From contig JBEHYT010000001.1 in the NCBI GenBank assembly GCA_048498035.1, forward strand, positions 248,001 to 312,000: DNA of 64,000 nt. Reading direction: 5' to 3'. The DNA is from CADEDV01 sp048498035 (GTDB taxonomy: Bacteria > Bacteroidota > Bacteroidia > Chitinophagales > Chitinophagaceae). Shown in pieces: positions 17,165 to 25,769 of the stretch. The translations under genes were made by a program, and so were the position numbers. Position 1 is the first letter of the stretch, and each line of letters opens with the position of its first letter. The notes under the pieces are model-generated. The model did not search any database. It was given only the letters and a program-made list of their open reading frames with translations, and was not told the DNA's origin.

Positions 17165-18223
17165 TTAATCGATATACAATGCATACGCATAACCGTTGTT
17201 ACTGCCGTCTGTCAGATCGGTAGCCGTCCCGTTTTTCCAGTATTTCGCTACGGTATTGGCACGGTATTCATAACCGCTTACAACAACTGTGCTTCCTTTA
17301 ACTTTTATACCTGTTGGATAGCTGTCATATGTACCATCCGACAAAACTGTTGGAACTCCGTTTTTCCAGTATGTTGCTTTGTATTTGCCGCCGGATAAAG
17401 CTTCGCGGCCGCATATATATACATCAGTGCCAGCACTGCAGATATTGGTTGCGGCGGCATCAGTAGTTCCGTCCGTAAGCGTCACATCGGTTCCGTTTTT
17501 CCAGTATTTTGCTACATATTTTCCAGACAGGTATTCATATCCGCACACATAAACATCGGTGCCAACCACAATTATTTTTGCAGCGTGTGCCAGGGTATTG
17601 CCGGAAGTTAAAATCACTTCGTTGTCATTTTTCCAATATTTGGCTTTGTAGTTATTACCCGTTGTTTTTTCATCACCGCACACATATACGTCAGTTCCGG
17701 ATACAAAAATCCCATATGCCTGGGCAGAGTGGGTACCGTCTGTTAATACATGTTCCGTATTGTTCTTCCAGTATTTTGCTATAGTTGCTGCGCCGGACGT
17801 ATTAGGGCCTTCGGCACCACAAGTGTAAACATCGGTTCCTGCGATTTTCATGTCGTTAACAACGCCGGCGTTGGTAGCACCCGTGAGTGTTGTGGGAACG
17901 CCATTTTTCCAGTAGGCGCCAAATGTTTGCGCAGCGGTACCAATGCTATAAAAGCCACAGGTATAAACATCTGCGCCCGATACGTCGATCCCATATAATA
18001 GCGCCTGGGTATTGGGGTTAGTGATAGCGATTTTGGTTCCGTTTTTCCAGTATTCCCCATGGCGCTCATTGGCACCGGACACAATTTCCTGCCCGGCCAC
18101 ATAAATTGTGTTTATGCCGGACGAAGGCGGATTGTTGCCGTCATCGCCTTTGTGACACGAGGGCAAAACGGTTATAAAGCAAATCAGGATACACAGGAAA
18201 GGGTAATGGTTAATCGTTTTCAT
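17165..18223 (-). CDS. Lipoprotein with seven YWKNG repeats
   Basis: This 352-residue protein has a lipoprotein signal peptide (MKTINHYPFLCILICFITVL then PSCHKGDD). The whole mature chain consists of seven repeats of about 43-46 residues. Each has a core YWKNG(T/V), then LTDGT or similar, then a V-x-GTDVY(T/I/V)CG strand. At DNA level the word TTTTTCCAGTA (minus-strand Tyr-Trp-Lys codons) recurs every 125-140 bp from 17231 to 18050. This is a beta-propeller-type repeat protein, and similar text-like repeats are found in predicted secreted proteins of Bacteroidota. The kinase/regulator pair lies upstream; a GC-rich palindrome at 18441-18459 could be its operator. Confidence 0.8.
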   Translation of the reverse strand: MKTINHYPFLCILICFITVLPSCHKGDDGNNPPSSGINTIYVAGQEIVSGANERHGEYWKNGTKIAITNPNTQALLYGIDVSGADVYTCGFYSIGTAAQTFGAYWKNGVPTTLTGATNAGVVNDMKIAGTDVYTCGAEGPNTSGAATIAKYWKNNTEHVLTDGTHSAQAYGIFVSGTDVYVCGDEKTTGNNYKAKYWKNDNEVILTSGNTLAHAAKIIVVGTDVYVCGYEYLSGKYVAKYWKNGTDVTLTDGTTDAAATNICSAGTDVYICGREALSGGKYKATYWKNGVPTVLSDGTYDSYPTGIKVKGSTVVVSGYEYRANTVAKYWKNGTATDLTDGSNNGYAYALYID

Positions 18224-18440
18224 ATCTATTTATTAATGTCATGGTATATGCGTGATACGTATATCGATACCGATTGATCTTTCTGAATTTTCATGAACGA
18301 GGCGCAGGCTGCTATCGGTCTGCGTCAAGTTCCAGGATTGGCTTTGGTTTCATAGGTATTACACAATAATAGTGGAGTGGAGATGGTGCGCCTGCCGGAA
18401 TGGAACTGGTGCAAAGCAACGGGATTAGGCAACGACGACC

Positions 18441-18459
18441 AACCCCCAAAAGTGGGGTT
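18441..18459. promoter_or_regulatory. AACCCC-N7-GGGGTT palindrome, candidate regulator site
   Basis: A 6-bp inverted repeat (AACCCC and GGGGTT) flanks CCAAAAGT. It lies in the 280-bp gap between the response regulator gene (ending 18504) and the YWKNG lipoprotein gene (starting 18223). A related site (ACCCC-AAATA-GGGG) lies at 19171-19185 directly upstream of that regulator's own start. The shared CCCC-A/T-GGGG design suggests one DNA-binding protein, most simply the LuxR-type regulator itself. Confidence 0.45.
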
Positions 18460-18503
18460 AGGACAAACAGGATGTTTTAAAATGAAACGTGATGATCAGG
18501 TTG

Positions 18504-19130
18504 TTAAACCAGGCGCTCGCGAATGGCCTTGCTTACCGCTTCAGTAGCAGAGTGAACCTGTAATTTTGAATAGATCCCTTTGATGTACGAGCGAATAGTC
18601 TCAAACGTGAGGGTCATGTTGTCGGCGATCATTTTATAGCTGTAGCCCTTGCACAACAGGGCAAGAATTTCTTTTTCCCTTTTTGTGAAATGATATTCTT
18701 CAGCCGCGGGCTGTTGCATGGAATTTACTACCATTCTTGCTACTGAAGGACTCATGGGAGCGCCGCCTGCGAGTAATTCTTTTATTGCGGGAATCAACCG
18801 GTCCGACACATTTATTTTCAACAGGTAGCCCGAAGCGCCGGCGCGTATCGCTTCCAGCACATTACTATTATCTTCAAAAACGGTGAGCATCAGGATCAAT
18901 ACATCCCGGTTTACCTTCCTGATTTCCTGTACCGCCTGGATGCCCGTTTTTCCAGGCATGTCAATATCCATAAGAATTACATCCGGTTCAAAATCAAGTA
19001 CGTCATTTGCAGCAGTAATGCAATTGTCACTGCTCAGCAGGATCGTGAACTTGTTGGAAAGCGTCAGCAAATCTTCCAGGGATTGTCGAAACGCATTGTT
19101 ATCCTCGTATATCAAAATGTTGTAACTCAT
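18504..19130 (-). CDS. NarL/FixJ-type response regulator
   Basis: This 208-residue regulator has a receiver domain at residues 1-122 (E9, D10; D55 as phosphoacceptor in VILMDIDMPGKTG; T83 in MLTVFED; K105 in GYLLKINVSD) and a LuxR helix-turn-helix at 147-207 (FTKREKEILALLCKGYSYKM, TFETIRSYIKGIYSKLQVHS). It lies 58 bp after the kinase gene and is presumably its partner. The CCCC-A/T-GGGG palindrome in that gap suggests an additional, autoregulated promoter (inference). Confidence 0.93.
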   Translation of the reverse strand: MSYNILIYEDNNAFRQSLEDLLTLSNKFTILLSSDNCITAANDVLDFEPDVILMDIDMPGKTGIQAVQEIRKVNRDVLILMLTVFEDNSNVLEAIRAGASGYLLKINVSDRLIPAIKELLAGGAPMSPSVARMVVNSMQQPAAEEYHFTKREKEILALLCKGYSYKMIADNMTLTFETIRSYIKGIYSKLQVHSATEAVSKAIRERLV

Positions 19131-19170
19131 AACAGCTGCTGTAAATTAGGTTTTTTAAACAAACTGCAAT

Positions 19171-19185
19171 ACCCCAAATAGGGGC
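19171..19185. promoter_or_regulatory. ACCCC-AAATA-GGGGC palindrome upstream of regulator gene
   Basis: An inverted repeat (CCCC / GGGG, AAATA spacer) lies 41-55 bp upstream of the response regulator start and just after the kinase stop. It resembles the site at 18441-18459. It is a candidate autoregulatory operator. Confidence 0.45.
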
Positions 19186-19188
19186 AGA

Positions 19189-21087
19189 TCAACGGGGGAA
19201 AGTTAGTTGTACAATTGTTCCTGTACCGGGCATAGAGCGAACCTGGATGGTTCCCTGCATTTCCGCGGCCCGCATTTCCATATTTTTCAATCCATTGCCG
19301 ACGTTAGACTGTTCAGGGATAAATCCTGTTCCATCATCCGTAATGTCCAGTTGCAGGGACGTTTTGCCGATGGTATGAAATTGAATATCGATTTTCTTAC
19401 AATGACTGTATTTAATGGCATTATTTACCGCCTCTTTAAACACAAGGAAGAGATTTTTTCGTTTGGCCGGGCTTAACTTGATAGCGTTGATTTCCGGCTC
19501 AACGTTAAATGCCAGGGTACAATTGCTTGCTTCGCAAATCGTTGCTGCAAATTCTCTCATTCGCGTGAGAATGCTGTCAAAACGATCCTCACCGGGTTTG
19601 ATAGACCATACAATATCACTCATGCTTTCCATGCTTTGCCGGGCCTGGTCGCTGATTTTTTGAAGCTGCGATTCAACAAGATCAACATTCTCTCTTTTCT
19701 GTAACGCAATTTTGCTGCTGATATCAATGCTTGACAAACTGGATCCTATGTCATCGTGCAAGTCGCTCGCCAATTGATTGCGCAGAATTTGTTGCTCCAG
19801 TTTTCGTTTCATCTTCATCCGGTTTGTAATTAAAAACGCAATGATGATTGAAGCTGTAAAAAGTATGGCTAAAATGAACTGGAGTAATTTATTTTTACGG
19901 TTTTCCGCATAGCTTAGCAGGTTTTGCGCTTTCAGCAGCGAAATCTCCTGTTCTTTTTTCGCTGTTTCATATTTCTCTTTTAATGCATTGGTGTTTGCAA
20001 TTTGCTGCGCGATGTTGATTGAATCCTGCCACTGATTTCTTATTTCAAGATATCGATACGCGTTTTTCCAGTTTCCTTCTGCATTGTACATAGTGGCAAG
20101 CCCGTTTGATATCCAGACCAGGTATTTAAAATTTCGAAGGGAGTCGTTCATCTTATAGGCTTCAAAGAGATGTGGCTCGGCTTCCCTGAAATATTTCATT
20201 TCTGCGTACGTCCTCCCGATGGAATATTCCTCATAAGCTATATCGATGGTGCTGTTAAATTTTTTAAACTCTGCCAGTGCCGTAAAAAAATGGGGAAGTG
20301 CTTCCTGGTATCGATCCATGTCCAGGTAAGTATCTCCTATATTTTCTTCCAGGGTGGCGTAGAGATAGCGATCTGTTAGCTTTTCTCGGGAAAACAAAGC
20401 CAGGCTGGATTGGAGGACGTACAGGCTGCTGTCATAATCGCGGAGCGACCGGTAAGCCATACTCAACCCACAGCTGGCCGAAATATATCCACTGTAGTTA
20501 TCAAGTTCCTGGTAGTTGGAGCGAGCTATTTTAAACCGGTCGGCTGATTGGGAGTAATCTTCATTGTTTTTATATACAATACCAAGATTCAGCTGAACAT
20601 CTGCCTGTAATTGTAGATTTTTTAAAACAGTACTGATCGAGTCTGCAAGGATCAACTGCTGCAAGGCAGCATCTATTTTATATTGCCGGGAATAAACATT
20701 CGCCAGCGCGATCGCTGTTCTTGCCGCCAGGGCGGGTTCATCCACGTGGGTGAAAATAGTTTTTGCGTGTTGATAGTATTCTATTGATGAATCCAACTGG
20801 CCGCGATAAGCATAGGCTAAACCGAACATATCATTTGCCTGGCCTTCTGCAATACGATCATTCTTGTACAGGGCATCCTGCAGGTCCCGCTGCGCCTTCC
20901 GTAGCAGTGAATCCGTATTTTTCAGATTGGCGGAAAACAGGTGAGCGGAAGCCGTAACATCGCGGTAGTGATCCGATGGTATCGGTTGCCCGTGAAATTG
21001 CTGCGCAACCAGTAGCAGCAAAATAAGCACCCATCTTCCCCGGATGAAGCTGGAATTGAGTTTTTTATATAAAAAAATGGAGGGCAT
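19189..21087 (-). CDS. TPR sensor histidine kinase (NarX/HisKA_3 type)
   Basis: From ATG 21087 the protein is 632 residues; an in-frame start at 21156 would add 23 residues. After a signal-anchor (GRWVLILLLLVAQQFHGQ), residues 35-360 are TPR helices (DMFGLAYAYRGQLDSSIEYY, QLNLGIVYKNNEDYSQSADR, ALPHFFTALAEFKKFN). A transmembrane helix lies at about 398-420 (LLQFILAILFTASIIIAFLI). The HisKA_3 box follows (QLASDLHDDIGSSLSSIDIS, His phosphoacceptor), then the ATPase domain (FKEAVNNAIKYSHC, DDGTGF, GNGLKNMEMRAAEM). It senses an unknown extracytoplasmic signal and pairs with the LuxR-type regulator that follows. Confidence 0.92.
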   Translation of the reverse strand: MPSIFLYKKLNSSFIRGRWVLILLLLVAQQFHGQPIPSDHYRDVTASAHLFSANLKNTDSLLRKAQRDLQDALYKNDRIAEGQANDMFGLAYAYRGQLDSSIEYYQHAKTIFTHVDEPALAARTAIALANVYSRQYKIDAALQQLILADSISTVLKNLQLQADVQLNLGIVYKNNEDYSQSADRFKIARSNYQELDNYSGYISASCGLSMAYRSLRDYDSSLYVLQSSLALFSREKLTDRYLYATLEENIGDTYLDMDRYQEALPHFFTALAEFKKFNSTIDIAYEEYSIGRTYAEMKYFREAEPHLFEAYKMNDSLRNFKYLVWISNGLATMYNAEGNWKNAYRYLEIRNQWQDSINIAQQIANTNALKEKYETAKKEQEISLLKAQNLLSYAENRKNKLLQFILAILFTASIIIAFLITNRMKMKRKLEQQILRNQLASDLHDDIGSSLSSIDISSKIALQKRENVDLVESQLQKISDQARQSMESMSDIVWSIKPGEDRFDSILTRMREFAATICEASNCTLAFNVEPEINAIKLSPAKRKNLFLVFKEAVNNAIKYSHCKKIDIQFHTIGKTSLQLDITDDGTGFIPEQSNVGNGLKNMEMRAAEMQGTIQVRSMPGTGTIVQLTFPR

Positions 21088-21208
21088 CGAATGCGGGCCG
21101 GCAGTATACCGGTTTTGCCCTCCAAGGTAGACAAAATCAGGAATTGCTATAAACAATAAGCAATGCTTCGTTCAGCAAACTTGCCAACCTGCAAACATTA
21201 GCTGCTCC

Positions 21209-21640
21209 TTACTGTTTTTTTAACCGGTACCATGTCATCCAATCTCCTTCCCGAAAGGTTTTTACAGTATCTGTAGGAAACAGCGTTTTTGTAACACGAA
21301 ACCAGCTTCGGTCCGGCAAATCAACTACCGAAATGTAGCGCTGCCAGTCTTCCGAATAATAAACAAAAGCATCGCGTGTAAATTCAGGACAGGGTGGAAA
21401 TTCACAAGGGGCTATCGATTGTTGTTTCTTCTTTTCGCCGATGATCTTATATTGGTTTACCAGTTTCCCATTGCGATAGTGCGCCAGTCCTTCGGCTGCT
21501 GATATACTGATGCGTTCACCCGGTTTGAAGAGATGAAATGTGGTGTCATAGGTTTCCGTTACGGTATAAATCGCTTTTTGCTGGCCAAAGGAGAATTGTG
21601 ACAGCAATATTGTCAGCAATGCGATTGCAATTCTATTCAT
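21209..21640 (-). CDS. Small secreted protein, unknown function
   Basis: This 143-residue protein has a signal peptide (MNRIAIALLTILLSQFSFGQ) and a beta-rich mature part (ERISISAAEGLAHYRNGKLV, YISVVDLPDRSWFRVTKTLF) with one Cys pair (PCEFPPCPEF). It begins 11 bp after the stop of the Ig-like protein gene upstream on the same strand, so it is probably cotranscribed. The family is not recognised. Confidence 0.72.
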   Translation of the reverse strand: MNRIAIALLTILLSQFSFGQQKAIYTVTETYDTTFHLFKPGERISISAAEGLAHYRNGKLVNQYKIIGEKKKQQSIAPCEFPPCPEFTRDAFVYYSEDWQRYISVVDLPDRSWFRVTKTLFPTDTVKTFREGDWMTWYRLKKQ

Positions 21641-21651
21641 CGTCGGTAATT

Positions 21652-22863
21652 TTATTTGTAATTCATTGGCATGGTGGTCAGCACCAGGTTGATGGTGCGT
21701 AGAAATTTTCCATTGTTGCCCATCAGGTGCACAGCGGCCATCATGGTAATTGCCTGCGTGATATATTTTTCTGAGTCGGTAGGTCCCATTTTCTCCAGGT
21801 GTGGATGTATTACAGGCGTTTTCCAGCGGCCGTTTGCATCAACGGTTAATGTATAGCTATCGTAAGGCGCATTCTTTTTATTGGATACAGTATGTTTATC
21901 TCCAAAAGGGCCTGGCGCGTTGAAATCGTAGGTGTACGTACCATTGTAAGTAAGATCTACCCGAACCGTTGAGCCCGGTTCGCCTGTTCCTTCAATGGTG
22001 TACGGGTTGTTGCCAATAAATGCCGCATTTTTGGGTGATGTAACGGCGAAGGAAGTCATGGCAACCGTTTGTTCCTGCACATTGGTTACGTTGATTGTCT
22101 TTGTTTCCCGCGTTGCATCAATAGTAGCCGTAATTGTATAAACGGTTTTCTCATTCTCTTCTTTAACCGAGTTGAAATTGGCATCACTCGTACTCCAGTT
22201 TCCGTCGCTGCCTGCAGTGGCATATAATGTTTGTGTAGGGCCTTTTACCGGAGCGTCGCTTCCCGGGCGGTAGTAACCGGCCATGATAACCACTTTTACC
22301 TGTGCGCCTGCTTTTGCGGTGCCACGTACCGGGCCGTTATTTTTGATAATGCTTCCATTGGAAGGAGTTTTAATATCCAGCTTCGCCAGGTTGATTGTTG
22401 TTACGATCATTTTCAATTCCTGGGGACCTTTATATTGCAGGGTTTTCACCTTCGATTTGCTGATGCCAATGGCCTGTGAGCAACTGACCTGTATTTTCCG
22501 GTTGGTAGTTTTATCGGCAAACCGAACTTCGATCATAGGGCTTTGCCATTTTCCACTGGCATCCGCACGCGCTGTAAAGGATTGACTTTTGTAATAAGCC
22601 GCTGTACTTGCACTCAGTAGCACGGGATGGCCTGAGTTGTTGCTATACTGCGGAGTTACAATGATGGTAATTGTTGCATTTGGCTGGCCTTTTCCCACCA
22701 GTACAAATGGTCCGTTGATTTCTGACCCTGCCACCGGCGAAGTAACAACAGGCATGTCGATAGACGGTGCAGTGGATTTAACGACTTTTACCGGTATGGT
22801 TTGCGCATTGGCTGTGGCGAAAAATACAAGCAATAAAACGCATAAAATAGGAACCTTTTTCAT
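21652..22863 (-). CDS. Secreted Ig-like repeat protein
   Basis: From ATG 22863 (another ATG two codons earlier, 22869) the protein is 403 residues with a signal peptide (MKKVPILCVLLLVFFATANA). It has three Ig-like modules of about 110-130 residues, each opening with a SPVAGSEINGPFVLVGKGQP- or SPKNAAFIGNNPYTIEGTGE-type strand. Each also contains a D-A-S/N-G-K/R-W strand (ARADASGKWQSPMIEV, TVDANGRWKTPVIHP), the pattern of bacterial Ig-like adhesin domains. It is a paralogue of the protein at 25770-26765. It is divergent from the LytTR regulator, with about 140 bp between them. Confidence 0.78.
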   Translation of the reverse strand: MKKVPILCVLLLVFFATANAQTIPVKVVKSTAPSIDMPVVTSPVAGSEINGPFVLVGKGQPNATITIIVTPQYSNNSGHPVLLSASTAAYYKSQSFTARADASGKWQSPMIEVRFADKTTNRKIQVSCSQAIGISKSKVKTLQYKGPQELKMIVTTINLAKLDIKTPSNGSIIKNNGPVRGTAKAGAQVKVVIMAGYYRPGSDAPVKGPTQTLYATAGSDGNWSTSDANFNSVKEENEKTVYTITATIDATRETKTINVTNVQEQTVAMTSFAVTSPKNAAFIGNNPYTIEGTGEPGSTVRVDLTYNGTYTYDFNAPGPFGDKHTVSNKKNAPYDSYTLTVDANGRWKTPVIHPHLEKMGPTDSEKYITQAITMMAAVHLMGNNGKFLRTINLVLTTMPMNYK

Positions 22864-23004
22864 TTGCATCTATTTAGGTGTGATGACGGTCAAACTTACT
22901 GCCACGTGCAGCCCGGGCGGTAGAAACTCGACCAACTGCCATGTGAATAGATAAACGACGCGTTGCAGAGGTATTTCAGTAAATTTGAAGTGTATCGGCA
23001 GCCT

Positions 23005-23718
23005 ATGAACACAGTATTTACCTGCGTGATAGTGGATGATGATGAGATTGACCGGCTCACCACGGTTTCATATCTCCGTAAATTCCCGTCGCTCCGTGTG
23101 GGCGGCGTGTTTGACAGCGCCGAAAAGGCGCTGGATGCCATTCCCGGGCTGGAGCCCGATATCCTGTTCCTTGATATTGATATGCCGGGCATCAACGGTT
23201 TGCAGCTACGGGAGAAATTGCTGCATATTCCCGCCTGTGTATTTATCACTTCTTTTCCTGATTATGCGGTGGAGAGTTTTGAACTCGCGGCATTTGATTT
23301 TCTCGTTAAGCCATTACGGGCCGACCGGCTGGCGCTTACGGTGCAGCGATTGGAAGACTATTTGCGCATCCGGCATAAGTCGGAGTTGTTTGATTATGCC
23401 CTCGGCGGCGATGTGGTATATATCAAAGATGGACACCAGCAGGTGAAGATTGCATTACATGATATTTATTACCTGGAAGCACTAAAGGATTATACGGCCA
23501 TTGTGACCAGCAAAAAGAAATACACGGTGCTTTCCACGATTGGTAATTTGCTTGCCATCAAAGGATTTTCCAGCTTTATCCGGATCCACCGCAGTTATGC
23601 GGTGCAAAAAAATTATGTAGACAGGGTTTCATCCCGGGAATTGCAGGTTGGCGAGTCGGTGCTGCCGATCGGGCGTACCTATCGGGATGCGGTAACTGCT
23701 ATTTTTAATAACGCGTGA
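23005..23718 (+). CDS. LytTR-family response regulator
   Basis: From ATG 23005 (a TTG at 22963 is less likely) the protein is 237 residues. The receiver domain spans 1-120: D11-D13, phosphoacceptor D57 in DILFLDIDMPGINGLQ, T82 in ITSFPDYA, K102 in FDFLVKPLRAD. The LytTR DNA-binding domain spans about 138-237 (VYIKDGHQQVKIALHDIYYL, EALKDYTAIV, RIHRSYAVQKNYVDRV). Its gene overlaps the kinase gene behind it by 4 bp (GTGA), so the two are a coupled pair. It is flanked by two paralogous Ig-like genes, which are plausible targets (inference). Confidence 0.92.
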   Translation: MNTVFTCVIVDDDEIDRLTTVSYLRKFPSLRVGGVFDSAEKALDAIPGLEPDILFLDIDMPGINGLQLREKLLHIPACVFITSFPDYAVESFELAAFDFLVKPLRADRLALTVQRLEDYLRIRHKSELFDYALGGDVVYIKDGHQQVKIALHDIYYLEALKDYTAIVTSKKKYTVLSTIGNLLAIKGFSSFIRIHRSYAVQKNYVDRVSSRELQVGESVLPIGRTYRDAVTAIFNNA

Positions 23719-25742
23719 GAAAAATTCAATCTTCCATAGTTGCTTTATTATGCTGCACTGCTTTGTTGGCACAAAAAACCGGGCAGGCTTATGCTGATTC
23801 AATGCTTGCGTTGTTGCCAACGGCCAAAGATGATACCAACAAAACCAAGCTGATCTATCGAATTGGAGATGCGTATAATTCCATTGACCCAGAGAAAGGA
23901 ATGATGTATGCGCAGATGGGACTGGAGCAAGCCCGGAAGTTGAAATTTGACAAAGGAATTGCATCGTTCTATATTTCCATTGGGAATATTCTCAGTGATA
24001 AAGGCATGTATGATTCGGCCATTGTCTATTTTACCCAGGCCTACACCATTGATGACCGGATTGGCTACGAGCGCGGCGCCGTGTCTGCCCTGATCAATAT
24101 CGGCGCAGCCGAACAACGGCGTAGCCGTGATGCCGTGGCGATCAGTTATCTCAGTCGCGCACTGCCCGTGGCAGAGCAACTTCATGATGATTATTTACTC
24201 GGGATTATTTACAATAATATCTCCGATATTTATTTTTCTCAGGAGAATATGGTAAAGGCGAGAGAATTTGCCGATCGTGGACTTGCCATTGCCCGGCGTT
24301 CCGGGAATGAACGCAGTATGGCATCTGCACTGCTTAATATTGGAAATATCGCATTGGTAACCGGCGATACGGTTGGTGGAAAGAAAATGCTTATCCAGGC
24401 CCTTGAGAAATATCAACTGACGGGTGATCAGCAGGGCCAGGCCACTATTTTGTCTTCATTGGGATCTGCCCAGGGAAGGGATGTCCGCAGTGCGATTCAT
24501 TATCGTTTACAGGCAAAGGCCGTCTGGGATAGTATTGCGCCTTCGTTTCCTGTGGCTATTACCAATACGGGCAACCTTGGAATGGATTACCTGGGATTGG
24601 CCAGGAGTGCGCCACTGGCGAATGCAGCAACTGATCCCAATATCCCCGCTACAAGAGCGGCGTTGCTTGAAAAAGCAGCAATGTATTTGCGTATGGCCAT
24701 TGATTTAAGCGAGGCAACCGACGACATGGACAATTACAGCTACTTTCTTGGTTCGCTGGCGGAGTTGCAGGAGTTTAAAGGAGATTACCACAATGCATTG
24801 GTCAACTACCGGAAATCAGTAAGCATACGGGATTCGCTTTATTCCCAGGAAAATAAAAATCATATTGCTGAAGAAGCCAGTCGCCGGGAAATTGAAACCC
24901 GTGATCAGCAACTGCAGTTGAACCAGGTGCGATTGACAGCGGAGCGGCGGCAACGGGCAGCGCTTTGGGTGGGAGTGGGACTGGTAACATTGATTGGAGT
25001 ATTATTATTTTGGCAAAGCCAGGTTCGGAAAAAAGCAAACCGGGAATTGCAGCAATTAAATAATCAACTGGAAGAGGCCAACCAGTTTAAGGTGAGGTTT
25101 TTTGCCATTATCAGTCATGATCTCCGTAGCCCGGTGAGCAACCTGGTGCACTTTTTACATTTGCAGCGCGATGAGCCGGGTTTGCTAACGGCGGAAAAAG
25201 CAGCGCAGCATGAAGCGAGGATTACTGCTTCTGCAGAATCTTTATTGGAATCAATGGAATCGATGCTGTTATGGAGCAAGAGCCAGATGGAACAGTTCAA
25301 GCCACAGGAAAAGTCGGTAATGCTTTCAGGTCTTTTTGATACGATCCGAACTTCGTTTGATGTGAATTCGTGCGTTGAGTTGCAAGTGGAACCCGCGGGA
25401 AACCTGCAACTGCGTACAGATCCCGATTACCTGCGGAGCATCATCGTGAATATCACATCTAATGCGTTTGCGGCGTTGGCTGCGCAACCGGGCGCATTGG
25501 TGAAGTGGTTGGCATATGAAACGGATACACAATTAACGATAGAAATCGCCGACAATGGACCCGGGATGCGGCCGGAACAGTTGCGGATACTTAATGACGG
25601 TGATGCGACAATCGGTTCTAAATCGGGTTTTGGTCTGCATTTGGTGCGTGATCTCGCCAGGGCGATTGGATGCACCATTCGCGTGGAATCAACAACCGGT
25701 AGCGGAACGCGTTTTTTCCTGCAATTTTTAAAGAGCAATTAG
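23715..25742 (+). CDS. TPR sensor histidine kinase (HisKA type)
   Basis: This 675-residue kinase starts at GTG 23715, overlapping the regulator stop. It has a signal peptide (RKIQSSIVALLCCTALLAQK), TPR helices (GIASFYISIGNILSDKGMYD, GAVSALINIGAAEQRRSRDA, LLGIIYNNISDIYFSQENMV) to about residue 390, and a transmembrane helix at about 416-433. A coiled coil follows, then a HisKA domain with H467 (FFAIISHDLRSPVSNLVHFL) and an ATPase domain (IIVNITSNAFAAL, IADNGPGM, GFGLHLVRDLARAIGC). Pairing a HisKA kinase with a LytTR regulator is unusual in textbook systems but frequent in Bacteroidota. It ends 27 bp before the convergent Ig-like gene. Confidence 0.92.
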   Translation: MRKIQSSIVALLCCTALLAQKTGQAYADSMLALLPTAKDDTNKTKLIYRIGDAYNSIDPEKGMMYAQMGLEQARKLKFDKGIASFYISIGNILSDKGMYDSAIVYFTQAYTIDDRIGYERGAVSALINIGAAEQRRSRDAVAISYLSRALPVAEQLHDDYLLGIIYNNISDIYFSQENMVKAREFADRGLAIARRSGNERSMASALLNIGNIALVTGDTVGGKKMLIQALEKYQLTGDQQGQATILSSLGSAQGRDVRSAIHYRLQAKAVWDSIAPSFPVAITNTGNLGMDYLGLARSAPLANAATDPNIPATRAALLEKAAMYLRMAIDLSEATDDMDNYSYFLGSLAELQEFKGDYHNALVNYRKSVSIRDSLYSQENKNHIAEEASRREIETRDQQLQLNQVRLTAERRQRAALWVGVGLVTLIGVLLFWQSQVRKKANRELQQLNNQLEEANQFKVRFFAIISHDLRSPVSNLVHFLHLQRDEPGLLTAEKAAQHEARITASAESLLESMESMLLWSKSQMEQFKPQEKSVMLSGLFDTIRTSFDVNSCVELQVEPAGNLQLRTDPDYLRSIIVNITSNAFAALAAQPGALVKWLAYETDTQLTIEIADNGPGMRPEQLRILNDGDATIGSKSGFGLHLVRDLARAIGCTIRVESTTGSGTRFFLQFLKSN

Positions 25743-25769
25743 AATTCTGAAACCGGGACTTTCTACCCG

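Noticed and set aside
17165..18223. Regularly spaced TTTTTCCAGTA words as a CRISPR array
   Set aside because: The words are codons of a protein repeat, spaced 125-140 bp, with no constant repeat length and no cas genes.
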